From positions 8,096,866 to 8,160,865 of the forward strand of contig JACMZG010001913.1 in assembly GCA_018340805.1 (NCBI GenBank): DNA of 64,000 nt. Direction: 5' to 3'. The translations under genes and the position numbers were made by a program. The notes beneath the pieces are model-generated. The model had not been told where the DNA came from, did not search any database, and saw only the letters and a list, made by a program, of their open reading frames with translations. The DNA is from Microvelia longipes (taxonomy: Eukaryota > Arthropoda > Insecta > Hemiptera > Veliidae). Numbering within the stretch: position 1 is the first letter of the stretch; each line of letters begins with the position of its first letter. Of this stretch, positions 1 through 11,905 are shown one piece after another.

Positions 1-530
1 TTTTGCTCAAAACCCGTTTCTTACCTAATTTTGTCTCGTTTATAATTTATCGCATTGGCTTAAATAGTACCATTACAACTAGTTACTCATTGGCTTCTGG
101 GTTATTTAAGGGAAGGTGCTTGATTTCGTATGATTAAGAATAAACTGAGATTAAAATGACAACAAAAGATTTTGTGAAGAGCTGATTTTGAAAGCATATT
201 AAGTTTTGAGTGAGAGTATAATTTTTAACAGCCTATAGGAAATTTATACCTATTTGTGCTTAAGTTATAATGAATACACCGAAAACTTAGATTTTAAATG
301 GATTGTGAAGCCAGAAACCAAACATTTCAATTATAATTCGGCCTTGCGGATCTGCACGCTAGATTTTTTGTTACTGTCACATTTTATGTTAATGCTACAG
401 GCTAAAGCAGCGAACCTTACTTGGATTAAATAAAATTTGTTACGAAAATAATTTATTTAATTAAGAAATTAATTTAATATATTATTTTAACTTTCACTAT
501 TAAGTGACAATTAACTTTAAAACAAAAAAG
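1..530. other. Unassigned AT-rich sequence
   Basis: No exon, ORF or repeat recognised. If the receptor gene extends leftward, this belongs to the intron preceding 4917. Confidence 0.5.
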
Positions 531-800
531 GTTGTATTTACCGCAAGTTGTAGAAGCAGTCGAAGAATCAGCTACCGTCGATACTTGCTGTTGGATATAA
601 ATATCCCTGGAGCCCTCTGAAGATGAAATCTTCAGAGGACTCGTCGTGCTCATTGAGACTAGAAATTAATCACTGATATAACTTTATTAGTTGAGAGCTC
701 GAGTGTTGCCCCGCCGGCTGATGATGGCGTTATGCCGAAACCGGTCCAGGGATATTTATATCAAACAGCAAGTATCGACGGTAGCTGATTCTTCAATTAA
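531..800. mobile_element. Foldback element A1 with hammerhead-like motif
   Basis: Left arm (531..610) is the reverse complement of the right arm end (747..800), reading CCGCAAGTTG then AATCAGCTACCGTCGATAC on one side and GTATCGACGGTAGCTGATT on the other. A small palindrome (614..638) sits inside. Two related elements occur at 3893..4176 and 43421..44102. Only the right arm keeps the hammerhead-like motif here (713..750). Confidence 0.75.
713..750 (+). ncRNA. Hammerhead-ribozyme-like motif A1
   Basis: CTGATGA at 718..724, one extra T, stem II GGC/GCC with 5-base loop, GAAA at 737..740, palindromic ACCGGT (740..745), then C746 as the predicted cleavage position followed by CAGG. The stem-I partner reads CCGG instead of the CCTG of the sister copies, so one of four stem-I pairs is lost. 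Confidence 0.6.
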
Positions 801-959
801 CTTTCAATTTATTAGATTTGAGAATAAACTCATAACTGGTGACTGAAACTGCGACCCTTTAATTATAAAATAAGTTTTTTTTCTTGGAGAACTTGATTTT
901 TTGAATTGAAAGTTAGAGTGAGTTCAAGATCTCTCGGCGCCCTGATGAGTTAGACGTAG

Positions 960-1145
960 TGAAAGAGAGTGGGGCTAATGGCATACCATAACCCCCATGA
1001 TGACGAATGTCGATTGATGGAACAGTTCCCAGATGTAGAATTGCGTTTTAAATTTTGTCACATTTTTTAAGTGTCTCTCGCTCAATTATATTGTTTCAAA
1101 TATTTTTTTTGCAAAACTCGGTAGTATCAAATGATATAACTTGAA
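960..1145. mobile_element. Half copy of the 63.3-kb foldback MITE
   Basis: Shares CATGATGACGAATGTCGA, GATGGAACAGTTCCCAGAT, the GTGTCTCTCGC block and GCAAAACTCGGTAGTATCAA with 63379..63525. The matching left arm was not found, so it is truncated or diverged. Confidence 0.6.
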
Positions 1146-2659
<1,514 letters not shown>

Positions 2660-2910
2660 GGAAAACCTGGTACTTGACTTGGCTTTTGGGAGATAAAATA
2701 TATAATTTTTATTTTGGTAAATATTTCCCAAACATGGAAATTTTGCTGCCTCTGAGCATATCATAAAAAAAGGGGTACGGGAGTATCGGAACTTTTCCTC
2801 ATCACATCGCATTTGGACACCTACTTTTTACTCGCTTCGCTCGTCCTCTGAATATACAACTTGTTAAATTTATACTGCAACACGTACATTTATTTAGTGA
2901 ATATATTAGT

Positions 2911-2960
2911 TTCGTTTCAAGCGGTCACCCATCCAGGCAATGACCACACTTAGTACTGCT
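2911..2960 (-). other. 5S-rRNA-like segment inside the dispersed element
   Basis: The reverse complement contains GTGGTCATTGCCTGGATGG followed by GTGACCGCTTG, very like the part of eukaryotic 5S rRNA that spans the internal promoter box C and its downstream helix (TGGATGGGTGACCGC). The 5S gene itself is not present; the 5' half is missing. Confidence 0.65.
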
Positions 2961-3080
2961 TCACTTTTATGATTCAACAAAAACCTTAGATATACTTGTT
3001 GAATTCAAACAAAACCACTCAGGAGATTATAAAAACACCTGATATAGATTATTCAGTTGACATCCCGGTTTAGGATTTTT

Positions 3081-3250
3081 TTGCAAACACAATAGTTTTC
3101 CTATTTTTTTTTTTTTTTTGCAAACTTTTCCTATTTGTTTCTGCAAACACAATACTTTTCCTATTTGTTTTAAAACACAATACTTTTCCTATTTGTTTTT
3201 AAACACAATACTTTTCCTATTTGTTTCTGCAAACACAATACTTTTCCTAT
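3081..3250. repeat. Tandem repeat, about 28-30-bp unit
   Basis: Five or so copies of a unit containing CAAACACAATACTTTTCCTA and TTTGTTT. The unit equals the terminal bases of the 5S-like element, so the array grew from that element's end. Confidence 0.85.
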
Positions 3251-3259
3251 ACATCTATT

Positions 3260-3892
3260 ATACCTACAGTATAAATAAGGAATGTAAAAGCTAGTATCAA
3301 TTCTAAAAAAATTGATAAACAAATTTTATTTCGATAATTTTTTTATTAAACTATTGTTCGAATTATGCGGTGTGCTGCTACTTACAGTCTCTAGAGAGGG
3401 AAATTACATTTACAGTCCGAGTTAACCTGTCTGTGTATGAAACTTACTACACAAGGAATATAAAAATATTTTTCCTTCTTCTCACATTTCTTTTTATTAT
3501 ACCTATTCGAACTTTTAATGTTTTTACCTCCCTAAAACTTTGTGGCACTGTGTGTAAATTTTCTTAAATTTTCACTCCTGAAGTAATTCAAGGCTTTGTC
3601 ATGGTAAATTTGGTTTTAAAGTTAACGTTGAGAAACGGTTCTTTTCCTAGAACATTTGGTTAAGAAAAGATGGAGAAGTTTGAGAGAATATTACACTCAG
3701 TTTTTTTATCTATATACCTTTACTACCTATGCCGGTTTTATCTTTTGCCTTTTTTCCTTTTAGCGCTTGTGAGTTTTCTTTGAAAGGATTCGATACTGAG
3801 ATGAGTGACATAGCGAGAGTCGAAGTAAGAGGTGTGTCAAAATCCGTTTAAGAGATCACTCTTCAATTTTAGACAATTCTTGTAAAAATTGA
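3260..3892. other. Unassigned sequence
   Basis: Nothing recognised. Confidence 0.5.
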
Positions 3893-3971
3893 AAAGGTTG
3901 TTGGTACCGCAAGTTGAAGAAGCAATCAAAGAATCAGCTACCGTCGATACTTGCTGTTGGATATGAATATC

Positions 3972-4008
3972 CCTGGACCGGTTTCGGCATAACGCCATCA
4001 TCAGCAGG
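3972..4008 (-). ncRNA. Hammerhead-ribozyme-like motif A2 (minus)
   Basis: On the minus strand: CCTG, CTGATGA, T, GGC-GTTAT-GCC, GAAA, palindrome ACCGGT, C, CAGG. All four stem-I pairs (CCTG/CAGG), three stem-II pairs and all core residues are present. Stem III can pair only between two molecules or copies (ACCGGT is self-complementary). Confidence 0.7.
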
Positions 4009-4088
4009 CGGGGCAACACTCGAGCTCTCAACTAATAAAGTTATATTAGTGATTAACTTTATTAGTTGAGAGCTCGAGTGTTGCCTCG

Positions 4089-4125
4089 CCTGCTGATAAT
4101 GACGTTTTGCCGAAACCGGTCCAGG
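4089..4125 (+). ncRNA. Hammerhead-ribozyme-like motif A2 (plus), core mutated
   Basis: Same layout as its mirror copy, but the core reads CTGATAA instead of CTGATGA and stem II reads GAC..TGCC. Stem I and III are intact. Probably inactive. Confidence 0.55.
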
Positions 4126-4176
4126 GATATTCATATCCAACAGCAAGTATTGACGGTAGCTGATTCTTCGATTAAT

Positions 4177-4916
4177 ATTTGTAAACATGCAATCTTTTGA
4201 ACGGATTCATGTTTTCAAAGAAACTTGATACAAAAATCAATCTTGGGGTGGACTGTAACCCTTTATGAATAACTAGGTATTTATCACGCCATTAACCCAG
4301 TTTGCTGAGTAAAAAATGTTTAATAAATCTGTCAAATAAAGGATACAAATGTTCTGCCGGGGTAAAAATAAAGTATACGCATGTGGTTCTCAACCACACG
4401 TTTAATCATCTAGCAATTATGCCTCAGATGCTTTTTACTAACTCTCTATGGATGTAAAGACGCTGTACTCAGTCGAGCGCTAACGCCAGTGGCCGTACAA
4501 TCAAAGATAGACTCTTGGACCATTACTGGCTGGTCATTACGGTTACCTTACTCCTGTCAAGGTTCACTTGATAGCTCGTATATTGTCTCACTTCTATCTT
4601 TAACTACAGAGTTGACTGAAACTTCTATACGTGTTTGTCCACTTATTATCTTCATCTTATAAGTTCACTTATAAAATATTTTATTAAAAACTTAAGAGGT
4701 ATAAATGACTTAAAAGGCAATTTCGTATAAGCAAAAACGGAATTCAGGTACTAATTAATAGGTTATTTAGTAAAATAAAGGTTAATAATTTCGATTTCAA
4801 GACAATATGGTTTAGCACATTAGAGCAATAATTAAAATATAATACCCCTGTTACTATGCCTAAACTCTAAATATTAAAAAGCTAAGGCTTAAATAGTTTT
4901 TTGTTTTTTTTTTCAG
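4177..4916. other. Unassigned sequence before the receptor exon
   Basis: Nothing recognised apart from the polypyrimidine acceptor at its end; presumably intron. Confidence 0.5.
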
Positions 4917-5111
4917 GAGTAAAGTAGCGACAGCATTGCTCAACAAGCATTTACAAATCAACGGCATAGCAGCCGGTGTTGAAGTTGGTGCCGAGCAGCT
5001 TCAACCGCTTTCATCGGCTTCATCGAAGATGAAAAGAGAGAGAAAAGCGGCTAGAACGCTGGGCATCATCATGTCTGCTTTTATGGCTTGTTGGCTACCA
5101 TTCTTTTTATG
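4917..5111 (+). CDS. OctbetaR: Beta-adrenergic-like octopamine receptor, penultimate coding exon (third intracellular loop end and TM6)
   Basis: Seen: a polypyrimidine tract ending in CAG at 4914..4916, an open frame starting at 4918 (one base completes the previous codon), and a GTGAGT donor at 5112. The frame gives 64 codons plus two bases of a Trp codon. The protein begins in the third intracellular loop, continues through the basic segment [12 protein letters not shown] and enters TM6 with [12 protein letters not shown], which holds the CWxP switch. Known: this loop/TM6 signature is typical of arthropod beta-adrenergic-like octopamine receptors, Gs-coupled receptors that raise cAMP in response to octopamine at the plasma membrane. 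Phase: TG of the Trp codon joins G at 15534 to give FFLWYIITTLC. The exons for the N-terminus and TM1-5 were not found and probably lie upstream of this window. The subtype (beta-1 looks closest by recollection) is inference; another amine receptor is less likely. Confidence 0.88.
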
Positions 5112-5141
5112 GTGAGTAAATATCAATCAGTTTTTGACTTA

Positions 5142-5330
5142 TGACCAAGATCGTATGAATACTCGATTTTGGCACCAGAGGTCTGTGGTTTGCTGCACAG
5201 ACTATATTTTTATGTGAATTTAAGTTAGCATGAATATTTCGCCACATTTAATTCATACTTAGAGAATAGTGGATGTAACCCACTAGAGAGGACCCCTGTG
5301 GAAAGCCCTGTAGATTTAGGTTCGTGATTA
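5142..5330 (+). mobile_element. Degenerate SINE-like copy
   Basis: GGCACCAGAGGTCTGTGGTT, TATTTCGCCA and the later ATAGTGGATGTAACCCAC follow the same order as the better SINE at 20201..20423. The promoter boxes are eroded. Confidence 0.4.
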
Positions 5331-6330
5331 AATACCCTGTGGTAAGCATCCTAGAGGATTTGGGTTCGTGGGTCAAGTATGAAGATCGCAAAGAGGGTGT
5401 CCTGCCCAGTTAATATGTTGAATAATGGTATTTTATTTGTGTTCGGGTAAGCGTGTGAGTATGAGTCTACCCGTCTCTCTTCGATGTATAGTGTACAACA
5501 CCCGCAAGGGATCTTATATTTTACTAACATTGATGACGATTATCAGTCCGAGGTCGCAGAATTTCCACAAGATACTAATTATCTTATTAATATTGTCAAA
5601 TTCCATAAAACCGAGGTACTAGTGAATGTTTCTCGATATCGAGACAGACTCGTCTGGGAAGCTATAGAGATTACTAAGCACAGAAATAACATCAACAGAA
5701 AAATTGGGTTGAAGATCTCCAACACATGGAAATTTAGTGAATTCCACTATACAATCTAAGCCTACAATTACGTCACGCAATCATCAGCGACCAATTACTT
5801 CATTTAACAGAAACAATTCATTGGTGAGTACATTAACTGGACAGCACGGCCCTTAGACAGGTATAAATCGGCAACCCTTCATAGCACATCGTGTACCCAT
5901 CCATGATGCCCTAAATCCTTAAAGATGCCTCTCACAGTGGAAGCCAAACAATGGATCATCATCTGCAATGACCCGGTCAGCACTAGAATACCTAAATCTT
6001 CAATAAAAACATTAATTTCCGTTTAAAGCCTTGCGCCTTTTCAGGTCTAACATCTGCAGGAACCCCTTCATGTGGTAGTAGCAAATGCCTCGCGAAAAGT
6101 GTAATTTAAAGTTGGGGCTAATCCTAAATAAGCTGAAAGCGCAAATAAACCTCCGTGGATTCTAACTAATATTAACGCTCGAACGACCACGACTGAGAGT
6201 ACAACTATTATCAGTAGCCGTCAGAAGCCGTTTTGCCGGTACATCATCAGTCAGACTTAATAGAAAGTACGATGAAACTTAGATCATCTTAAAGGTCAAA
6301 ACAGGCATTTACTTTTCAAGTAAAAGGCAT
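5331..6330. other. Unassigned intron sequence
   Basis: Nothing recognised; two overlapping short open frames near 5425..5759 have no family features. Confidence 0.5.
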
Positions 6331-7072
6331 TTTTACTTTTCCTCATTTATACCGTAGGTAAAGTAATGCGAAAAAATTCGAAACCAGGATGTTTTGTTTC
6401 AAGTGTTTTTAAGGCCTTCTAAGTGGTTTTTACTAAGTTGTATGTCTGTATGTATGTGTGTCTGTGTCTGTTATCATCGTAGCTTCCAGTGTATTTGTGC
6501 TAGAGTTGAAACTTTGTACAAAAAAATTAGTCTACCGCTGTAGTTGTGCTGGTTTGAAAATATTTGTATGACGTTGTTAATCCGCAATAATGACTCGGCA
6601 AAAATTTCGAAAAATCATAATACGCGAAAAAAATGCTATCGGATTGAGATTTTTATCATATGACTTGTGTTCGTTTTTTAAAAAAATAGAAAAATTCAAT
6701 TGAATTTGAAAGTAAAATTCAAGTTTAGTAATGTATGTATGTATGTACATACATTACGTAAACATATACGTAATAAATAAGGACATCAAGTTTCGTTTTA
6801 ATACGACAAGTATATCCATGATTTTTGCTGGATCAAAAAATTTGACTCGTATCGAGCGTGTTCACTTTCTGCATGGGTGACTGCTGGGAATAAAACTGAA
6901 ATATTTACCATCTGATGATGAGCGAAGCGAGTCCGAAGACATTTTTCACAATAAATTTAAAGAGTTGTATATTCTGAGGACGAGCGAAGCGAGGTCGAAA
7001 TAGGGAGGAAAAAGGTAGCGAATCCAATGTGATGAGGAAAAGTACTGAGGTACCCCGTACCTGAATTTTTAC
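6331..7072 (+). mobile_element. Dispersed element with 5S-rRNA-like segment, plus copy
   Basis: Starts with TTCCTCATTTATACCGTAGG and ends at TACCCCGTACCTGAATTTTT. Includes GTCTGTGTCTGTTATCAT, CGCAATAATGACTCGGCAAA, a 5S-like stretch (6840..6895, GAGCGTGTTCACTTTCTGCA then TGGGTGACTGCTGGGAATA) and two GACGAGCGAAGCGAG blocks. No coding capacity seen. Confidence 0.75.
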
Positions 7073-7375
7073 AAATTATTTAAGCTCAATAATATACTGT
7101 ATATATAATATACAAGTATAAAATTTCTTTTCTAATAACACAAGTATAACACTTTCTATTTCAATAATCAATTTTAATAAATCAATTTAAATTTTAATTT
7201 TATTAATTTAATAATACATAAGGGTACCGTACCTGACTTTTACAAATTATTTAAGCTCAATAATATACTGTATATATAACATACAAGTATAAAATTTCGG
7301 TTCTAATAACACAAGTAATAACATTTTCTATTTCAATAATCAATTTTAATAAATCAATTTCAATTTTAAAATAAG
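7057..7375. repeat. 170-bp tandem duplication
   Basis: The stretch from ACAAATTATTTAAGCTCAAT through ATTTCAATAATCAATTTTAA occurs twice in a row with small differences. Confidence 0.85.
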
Positions 7376-7499
7376 TGGCTTTTTTTTAGGTTAGCTGCTA
7401 ATAATAATTAAGGATGTAATGGTAACGAGAAAGAGATCTCATCTCTATTTGTATTATTTCAATATATATACATATTTAATATCAATTTAAATGTATTAT

Positions 7500-8335
7500 T
7501 TCAATATATACACAATGTATTTATGTATTATTTATTATACATAATTTCATTTTATTAATGTATTATTTCAATATATACATAAATTTCATTTTATTTAATG
7601 TATTATTTCAAATATATACATAAATTTCATTTTATTTAATGTATTATTTCAAATATATACATAAATTTCATTTTATTTAATGTATTATTTCAAATATATA
7701 CATAAATTTCATTTTATTTAATGTATTATTTCAAATATATACACGTATATATCATTTTATTTAATGTATTATTTCAAATATATACACGTATATATCATTT
7801 TATTTAATGTATTATTCAAATATACACGTATATATCATTTTATTTAATGTATTTTTCAAATATATACATATATTTCATTTATTTAATGTATTATTCAAAT
7901 ATACACGTATATTCATTTATTTAATGTATTTTTCAAATATATACATATATTTCATTTTATTTATGTATTATTTCAAATGTATATTTCATTTTATTAATGT
8001 ATTTTTCAAATATACAACGTATATTTCGTATATTTCATTTTATTAATGTATTATTCAAATATACACATATATTTCATTTTATTTAATGTATTATTTCAAA
8101 TATACACGTATATTTCATTTTATTTAATGTATTATTCAAATATACACGTATATATCATTTTATTTAATGTATTTTTCAAATATATAAATATATTTCATTT
8201 TATTTAATGTATTATTCAAATATACACGTATATTTCATTTTATTTAATGTATTATTCAAATATATACGTATATTTCATTTTATTTAATGTATTTTTCAAA
8301 TATACACATATATTTCATTTTATTTAATGTATTAG
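7500..8335. repeat. 41-bp minisatellite
   Basis: About 20 copies of a unit of roughly 41 bases (TTTCATTTTATTTAATGTAT then TATTTCAAATATATACATAAA), with single-base indels between units. Confidence 0.93.
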
Positions 8336-8359
8336 ACCAAGTAATAATATATTCACTAC

Positions 8360-9130
8360 TCGGGTTATGCATTACTTTATTGCAAATACAATACTTGTTC
8401 TATATACCTACGGTATAAATAAGGGAAAGCAAAAAACTATTTCTGTTTTTAGCTTGTTTAAAAAGGATAACGTTTCATACGAGGCTGAAGAAAAACTTAA
8501 AAGAGAAACAAATGTTTGTAGTACACTTTGTGTTTTGAAAGTTTTGTTTACATTAAGTTTTTTCTTAGTTTAAAGGTTGGCAATATTGACTCCGGTTTAC
8601 CAACTTGCCTGGTTTTGTTTGTTTAATGTTTTTACCCTATTATCCCATTTCCTTAGCATCCTTTCAACAAGGTATAATAGGTATGTTTATGAATTGTTGC
8701 TAAAATGTTTAACTTTAAAAAAAATGTTTATTTATCCTTTCAAACACTTGTCAATGCGGAATTCATTTTTTTCTTCCTACTTTATAAAACAGTAAAAAAT
8801 ATTAGCATTTTGAATTAGAAACATGACATTTTTCAAATTCATTCCTTTCTGTTTTATTGCGAAAATAATAATATTTGTTCCTTGTCTTCAACATGGAAAA
8901 TAAAAAAGTATTATTTTACTTTCTCTCAGGATGTAAGATGGAAAGGAGTAATGGAATTTTGGTTATGACGTAAAAAATGAAGTAAGAATTCATTAATAAT
9001 AAAAATGTCATGAAATTATGAGTTTAAAATTTAACAATTAAAACTATAAAATTAACTTTTTTTTTAATTTTTGTTAAATATTTGTAAACTTTGTCTTTGG
9101 TGTCTGCAAATAATTAATTACTACTTCGCC
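8360..9130. other. Mostly unassigned; short fragment of the 5S-like element's end at 8380..8425
   Basis: TTGCAAATACAATACTTGTT and CTACGGTATAAATAAGG match the terminal part of the dispersed element. The rest shows nothing recognisable. Confidence 0.5.
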
Positions 9131-9139
9131 CTGTTTAAA

Positions 9140-9693
9140 AGAAAGCAATGTAAGACGTCGGATAAAGCTTTTCGCTTATAAGTCCAAAATTATAAAACAA
9201 GATAAAACGCAGGACGTTTTCCGCTTGTAATTCCAAAAGTATGAAACAAGATAAAACGCAGGACGTTTTCCTCTTGTAATTCCAAAAGTAACAAGATAAA
9301 CGCAGGACGTTTTCCTCTTGTAATTCCAAAAGTATGGAACAAGATAAAACGCAGGACGTTTTCCGCTTGTAATCCAGATAAAACGCAGGTTTTCCTCTTG
9401 TAATTCCAAAAGTATGAAACAAGATAAAACGCAGGACGGTTTCCTCTTGTAAGTTCAAAAGTATGAAACAAGATAAACGCAGGACGTTTCCGCTTGTAAG
9501 TTCAAAAGTATGAAAGAAGATAAAACGCAGGAGTAAGTTCAAAAGTATGAAACAAGATAAAACGCAGGACGTTTTCCGCTTGTAAGTTCAAAAGTATGAA
9601 ACAAGATAAAACGCAGGACGGTTTCCGCTTGTAAGTTCAAAAGTATGAAACAAGATAAAACGCAGGACGGTTTCCGCTTGTAAGTTCAAAAGT
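9140..9693. repeat. 49-bp satellite array, left part
   Basis: Units of about 49 bases (GTAAGTTCAAAAGTATGAAA then CAAGATAAAACGCAGGACG and TTTTCCGCTT), some internally deleted. It resumes at 11651 after a LINE, so this is one array split by an insertion. The minus-strand open frames here are by-products of the repeat. Confidence 0.93.
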
Positions 9694-11650
9694 ATATTAA
9701 AGAGAAATGTAAATATAGGAAAACTCTAAAAGAAGCAAAACTGAAGTACAATGGAATTATTATAGATTCGGCTGTAAATAATCAAAAATAGCTTGGGAAA
9801 TGGTTAATACGGAAGCAGGAAAATATAACAAAATAGAAACAAAAGGTAAAATTAATGTAAATATATTTAATGAATATTTTGTTGATGTATCTAAGAAGAA
9901 GGATATTAATCAGCAAGGAGCAAAGAATATCATCAGTGGTTGTAAGAATAAACCAAATTCTATTTTCTTCCTTTCCCCTGTTCCTGAAACAGAAATACTA
10001 GACATTATATTACAATTAAAGAGTTCAGGTACAAAAGATTATTATGGTTTGTCAAATAATTTAGTTAAATATATTGCCCTAATAGTAATTACTCCTTTGG
10101 CAAAACTATTAAATGAAGCTATAATGCATGGACACTTTCCGAGTGTGCTCAAATAGCAAAAGTAGTTCCAATATATAAAAAAGGAGACAAAGAATGTCCT
10201 TCAAGCTATAGGCCTATATCAATTACACCTATTTTCTCTAAAATCCTAGAGAAAATAATAAAAAAGCAATTAGTTAAATACTTAGAAGAGCATAATCTGT
10301 TAAGCAATAGTCAGTATGGCTACAGAACAGGAAGGTCAACTATCCAAGCTGTCTCTAGAGTGGTCAACAAAATAATCTATAGTATGGAGAAGGGCGAATA
10401 TTGCGAAATGACGTGTGTAGATGTCAGCAAGGCGTTTGATACTCTCCCTCATGAAATATTTTATTTTAAACTTAAATTTTTGGGGATCCAAGGAAATGCA
10501 GAGAGTATGTTAAAATCATATTATACAAAGAGACCACAGTGTGTGGAGTATGAGGGAGAGAGATCTGATATGAAATTGCTCGAATCTGGAGCCGGACAGG
10601 GTTCGGTGATCGGACCGTTTGCTTTTATTCTGGATGCGAATGACCTTGAAGGATACATGAATGTAGCTGGACCAGAGGATCCGATAGATCTTATAGACTT
10701 CCAGGAAGATCTAATCACCTTTGTCGACGATAATACCATTGTACACTCTCACAAGAATATAGTCGCACTTAAGAAAATTTCCAAGTTCAGAACCAAGAAA
10801 GTAGAACACTGGTTCAAAGAAAATCATTTTAAAATTAATGAAGAAAAGACCCAAAGATTAACTTTTACCACTAAAAATCACTCTTCATTAAATAATGAAC
10901 CAGTAAAGTTATTGGGACTCATACTGGATTCTAAACTATCATGGACTCCTCACGTTGAAGACTTGCATAGTAAAGTGTCAACTTATATTTTTGCATTAAG
11001 AAAATTAAAAAATTCATTACCTGAAGTATTTTGAGACAGGTGTATCTATCAATGATACAAAGCAGACTGGCATATGGCATAATATTGTGGGGTCATGTCA
11101 ACCTAAATTCTCTTCTTCTTCTGCAAAAGAAAGCCTTAAGAATTATTACCAAGTCAGGACACAGAGACAAGTGTAAACCTATCTTTAAAAAAACTGAAAT
11201 TATTAACAATTGTAAATTTATATGTATATACCGTGCTAATATTCATAAAGCAAAATGTAAATAGTTATAAAACTCAAGGAAGTAATCACAATTATAGCAC
11301 TAGACATAGAAGAGTACTTACCATTCCTGAGCACAGGTTAAGCAAGTCGAGAGTTGGTCAACAGATACTCGGCATTAAAATATTCAATAAATTGCCTCGC
11401 AGGATTGTTGCTCTTGAAATAAATGAGTACAAGAAAGAAATCAAAGAAATGTTATTAAAAGAGCCTTTTTATAGCTTAGAAGAATATTTTAATTTTAATA
11501 TAATTTGACCTGTAATTTTTAATCTTATTTGTATTTATGTGTTAAAATGTTTGTTTAGTTTTGTTATTTCACTCTTTTTTTGGACGCAACCTATTGTTAT
11601 CTTGGTAATTTAATGGAATAAAGAATTTATTTATTTATTTATTTATTTAT
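9694..11650 (+). mobile_element. 5'-truncated CR1/Jockey-like LINE inserted in the satellite
   Basis: Reverse transcriptase remnant in the sense of the host gene. Order: pre-RT segment (9694..9790), SYRPISITP and ILEKII (about 10200), QYGYRTGRST (10315), DVSKAFDTLPHEIF (10425), GAGQGSVIGPFAF (10590), catalytic FVDD (10720), LLGLILDSKLSW (10910), and the C-terminal SRLAYGIILWG (11060). Frameshifts near 10140, 11030 and 11260 and a stop near 9790 make it inactive. It ends with AATAAA (11617) and a (TTTA)n tail (11625..11650). The target repeat seems to show AGTAT on both sides, a possible 5-bp duplication. Confidence 0.9.
10142..11034 (+). pseudogene. LINE reverse transcriptase fragment, longest open part
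   Basis: About 297 codons without a stop, starting in the residues before VVPIYKKGD and covering fingers and palm. The catalytic box is FVDD where most relatives have F/YADD. Function in the intact element: RNA-dependent DNA synthesis for target-primed reverse transcription. The endonuclease domain is absent. Confidence 0.88.
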
Positions 11651-11905
11651 TAGTATAAAACAAGATAAAACGCAGGACGTTTTCCGCGTATAAGTCCAAA
11701 AGTATGAAACAAGATAAAACGCAGGACGTTTTTCGCTTGTAAGTTCAAAAGTATGAAACTAGATAAAACGCAGGATGTTTTCCGCGTATAAGTCCAAAAG
11801 TATGAAACAAGATAAAACGCAGGACATTTTCCGCTTGTAAGTTCAAAAGTATGAAACAATATAAAACGCAGGACGTTTTCCGCGTATAAGTCCAAAAGTA
11901 GCTAA
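11651..11905. repeat. 49-bp satellite array, right part
   Basis: Five further units continuing the array interrupted at 9693. Several carry CGCGTATAAGTCC in place of CGCTTGTAAGTTC, a variant also seen at the extreme left of the array (9165..9185). Confidence 0.92.

Larger units (their letters stand above)
2764..3260 (-). mobile_element. Dispersed element with 5S-rRNA-like segment, minus copy
   Basis: Read on the minus strand it shares the family's 5S-like block (2911..2960), the block GACGAGCGAAGCGAG and the GTACCCC-like end. Internal parts are missing compared with the longest copy at 19374..20520. The left end overlaps a short tandem repeat (3081..3250). Confidence 0.7.
3893..4176. mobile_element. 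Foldback element A2 with a hammerhead-like motif in each arm
   Basis: Nearly perfect inverted repeat of about 140 bases per arm, centred near 4050 (TTATTAGTTGAGAGCTCGAG facing its complement). It is the most compact member of family A and has almost no internal sequence. Confidence 0.85.

Noticed and set aside
2911..2960. Genuine 5S rRNA gene
   Set aside because: Only the 3' half is similar, copies differ widely and all sit inside the same dispersed element.
5425..5759. Two overlapping short frames after the receptor exon
   Set aside because: They lie inside the confirmed intron and show no family features.
9135..9542. Overlapping minus-strand frames of 77-135 codons with repeating SCFILLELQEEN-like text
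   Set aside because: All three frames of a 49-bp satellite stay open because 49 is not a multiple of three; no protein family features. The same applies to 11650..11895.
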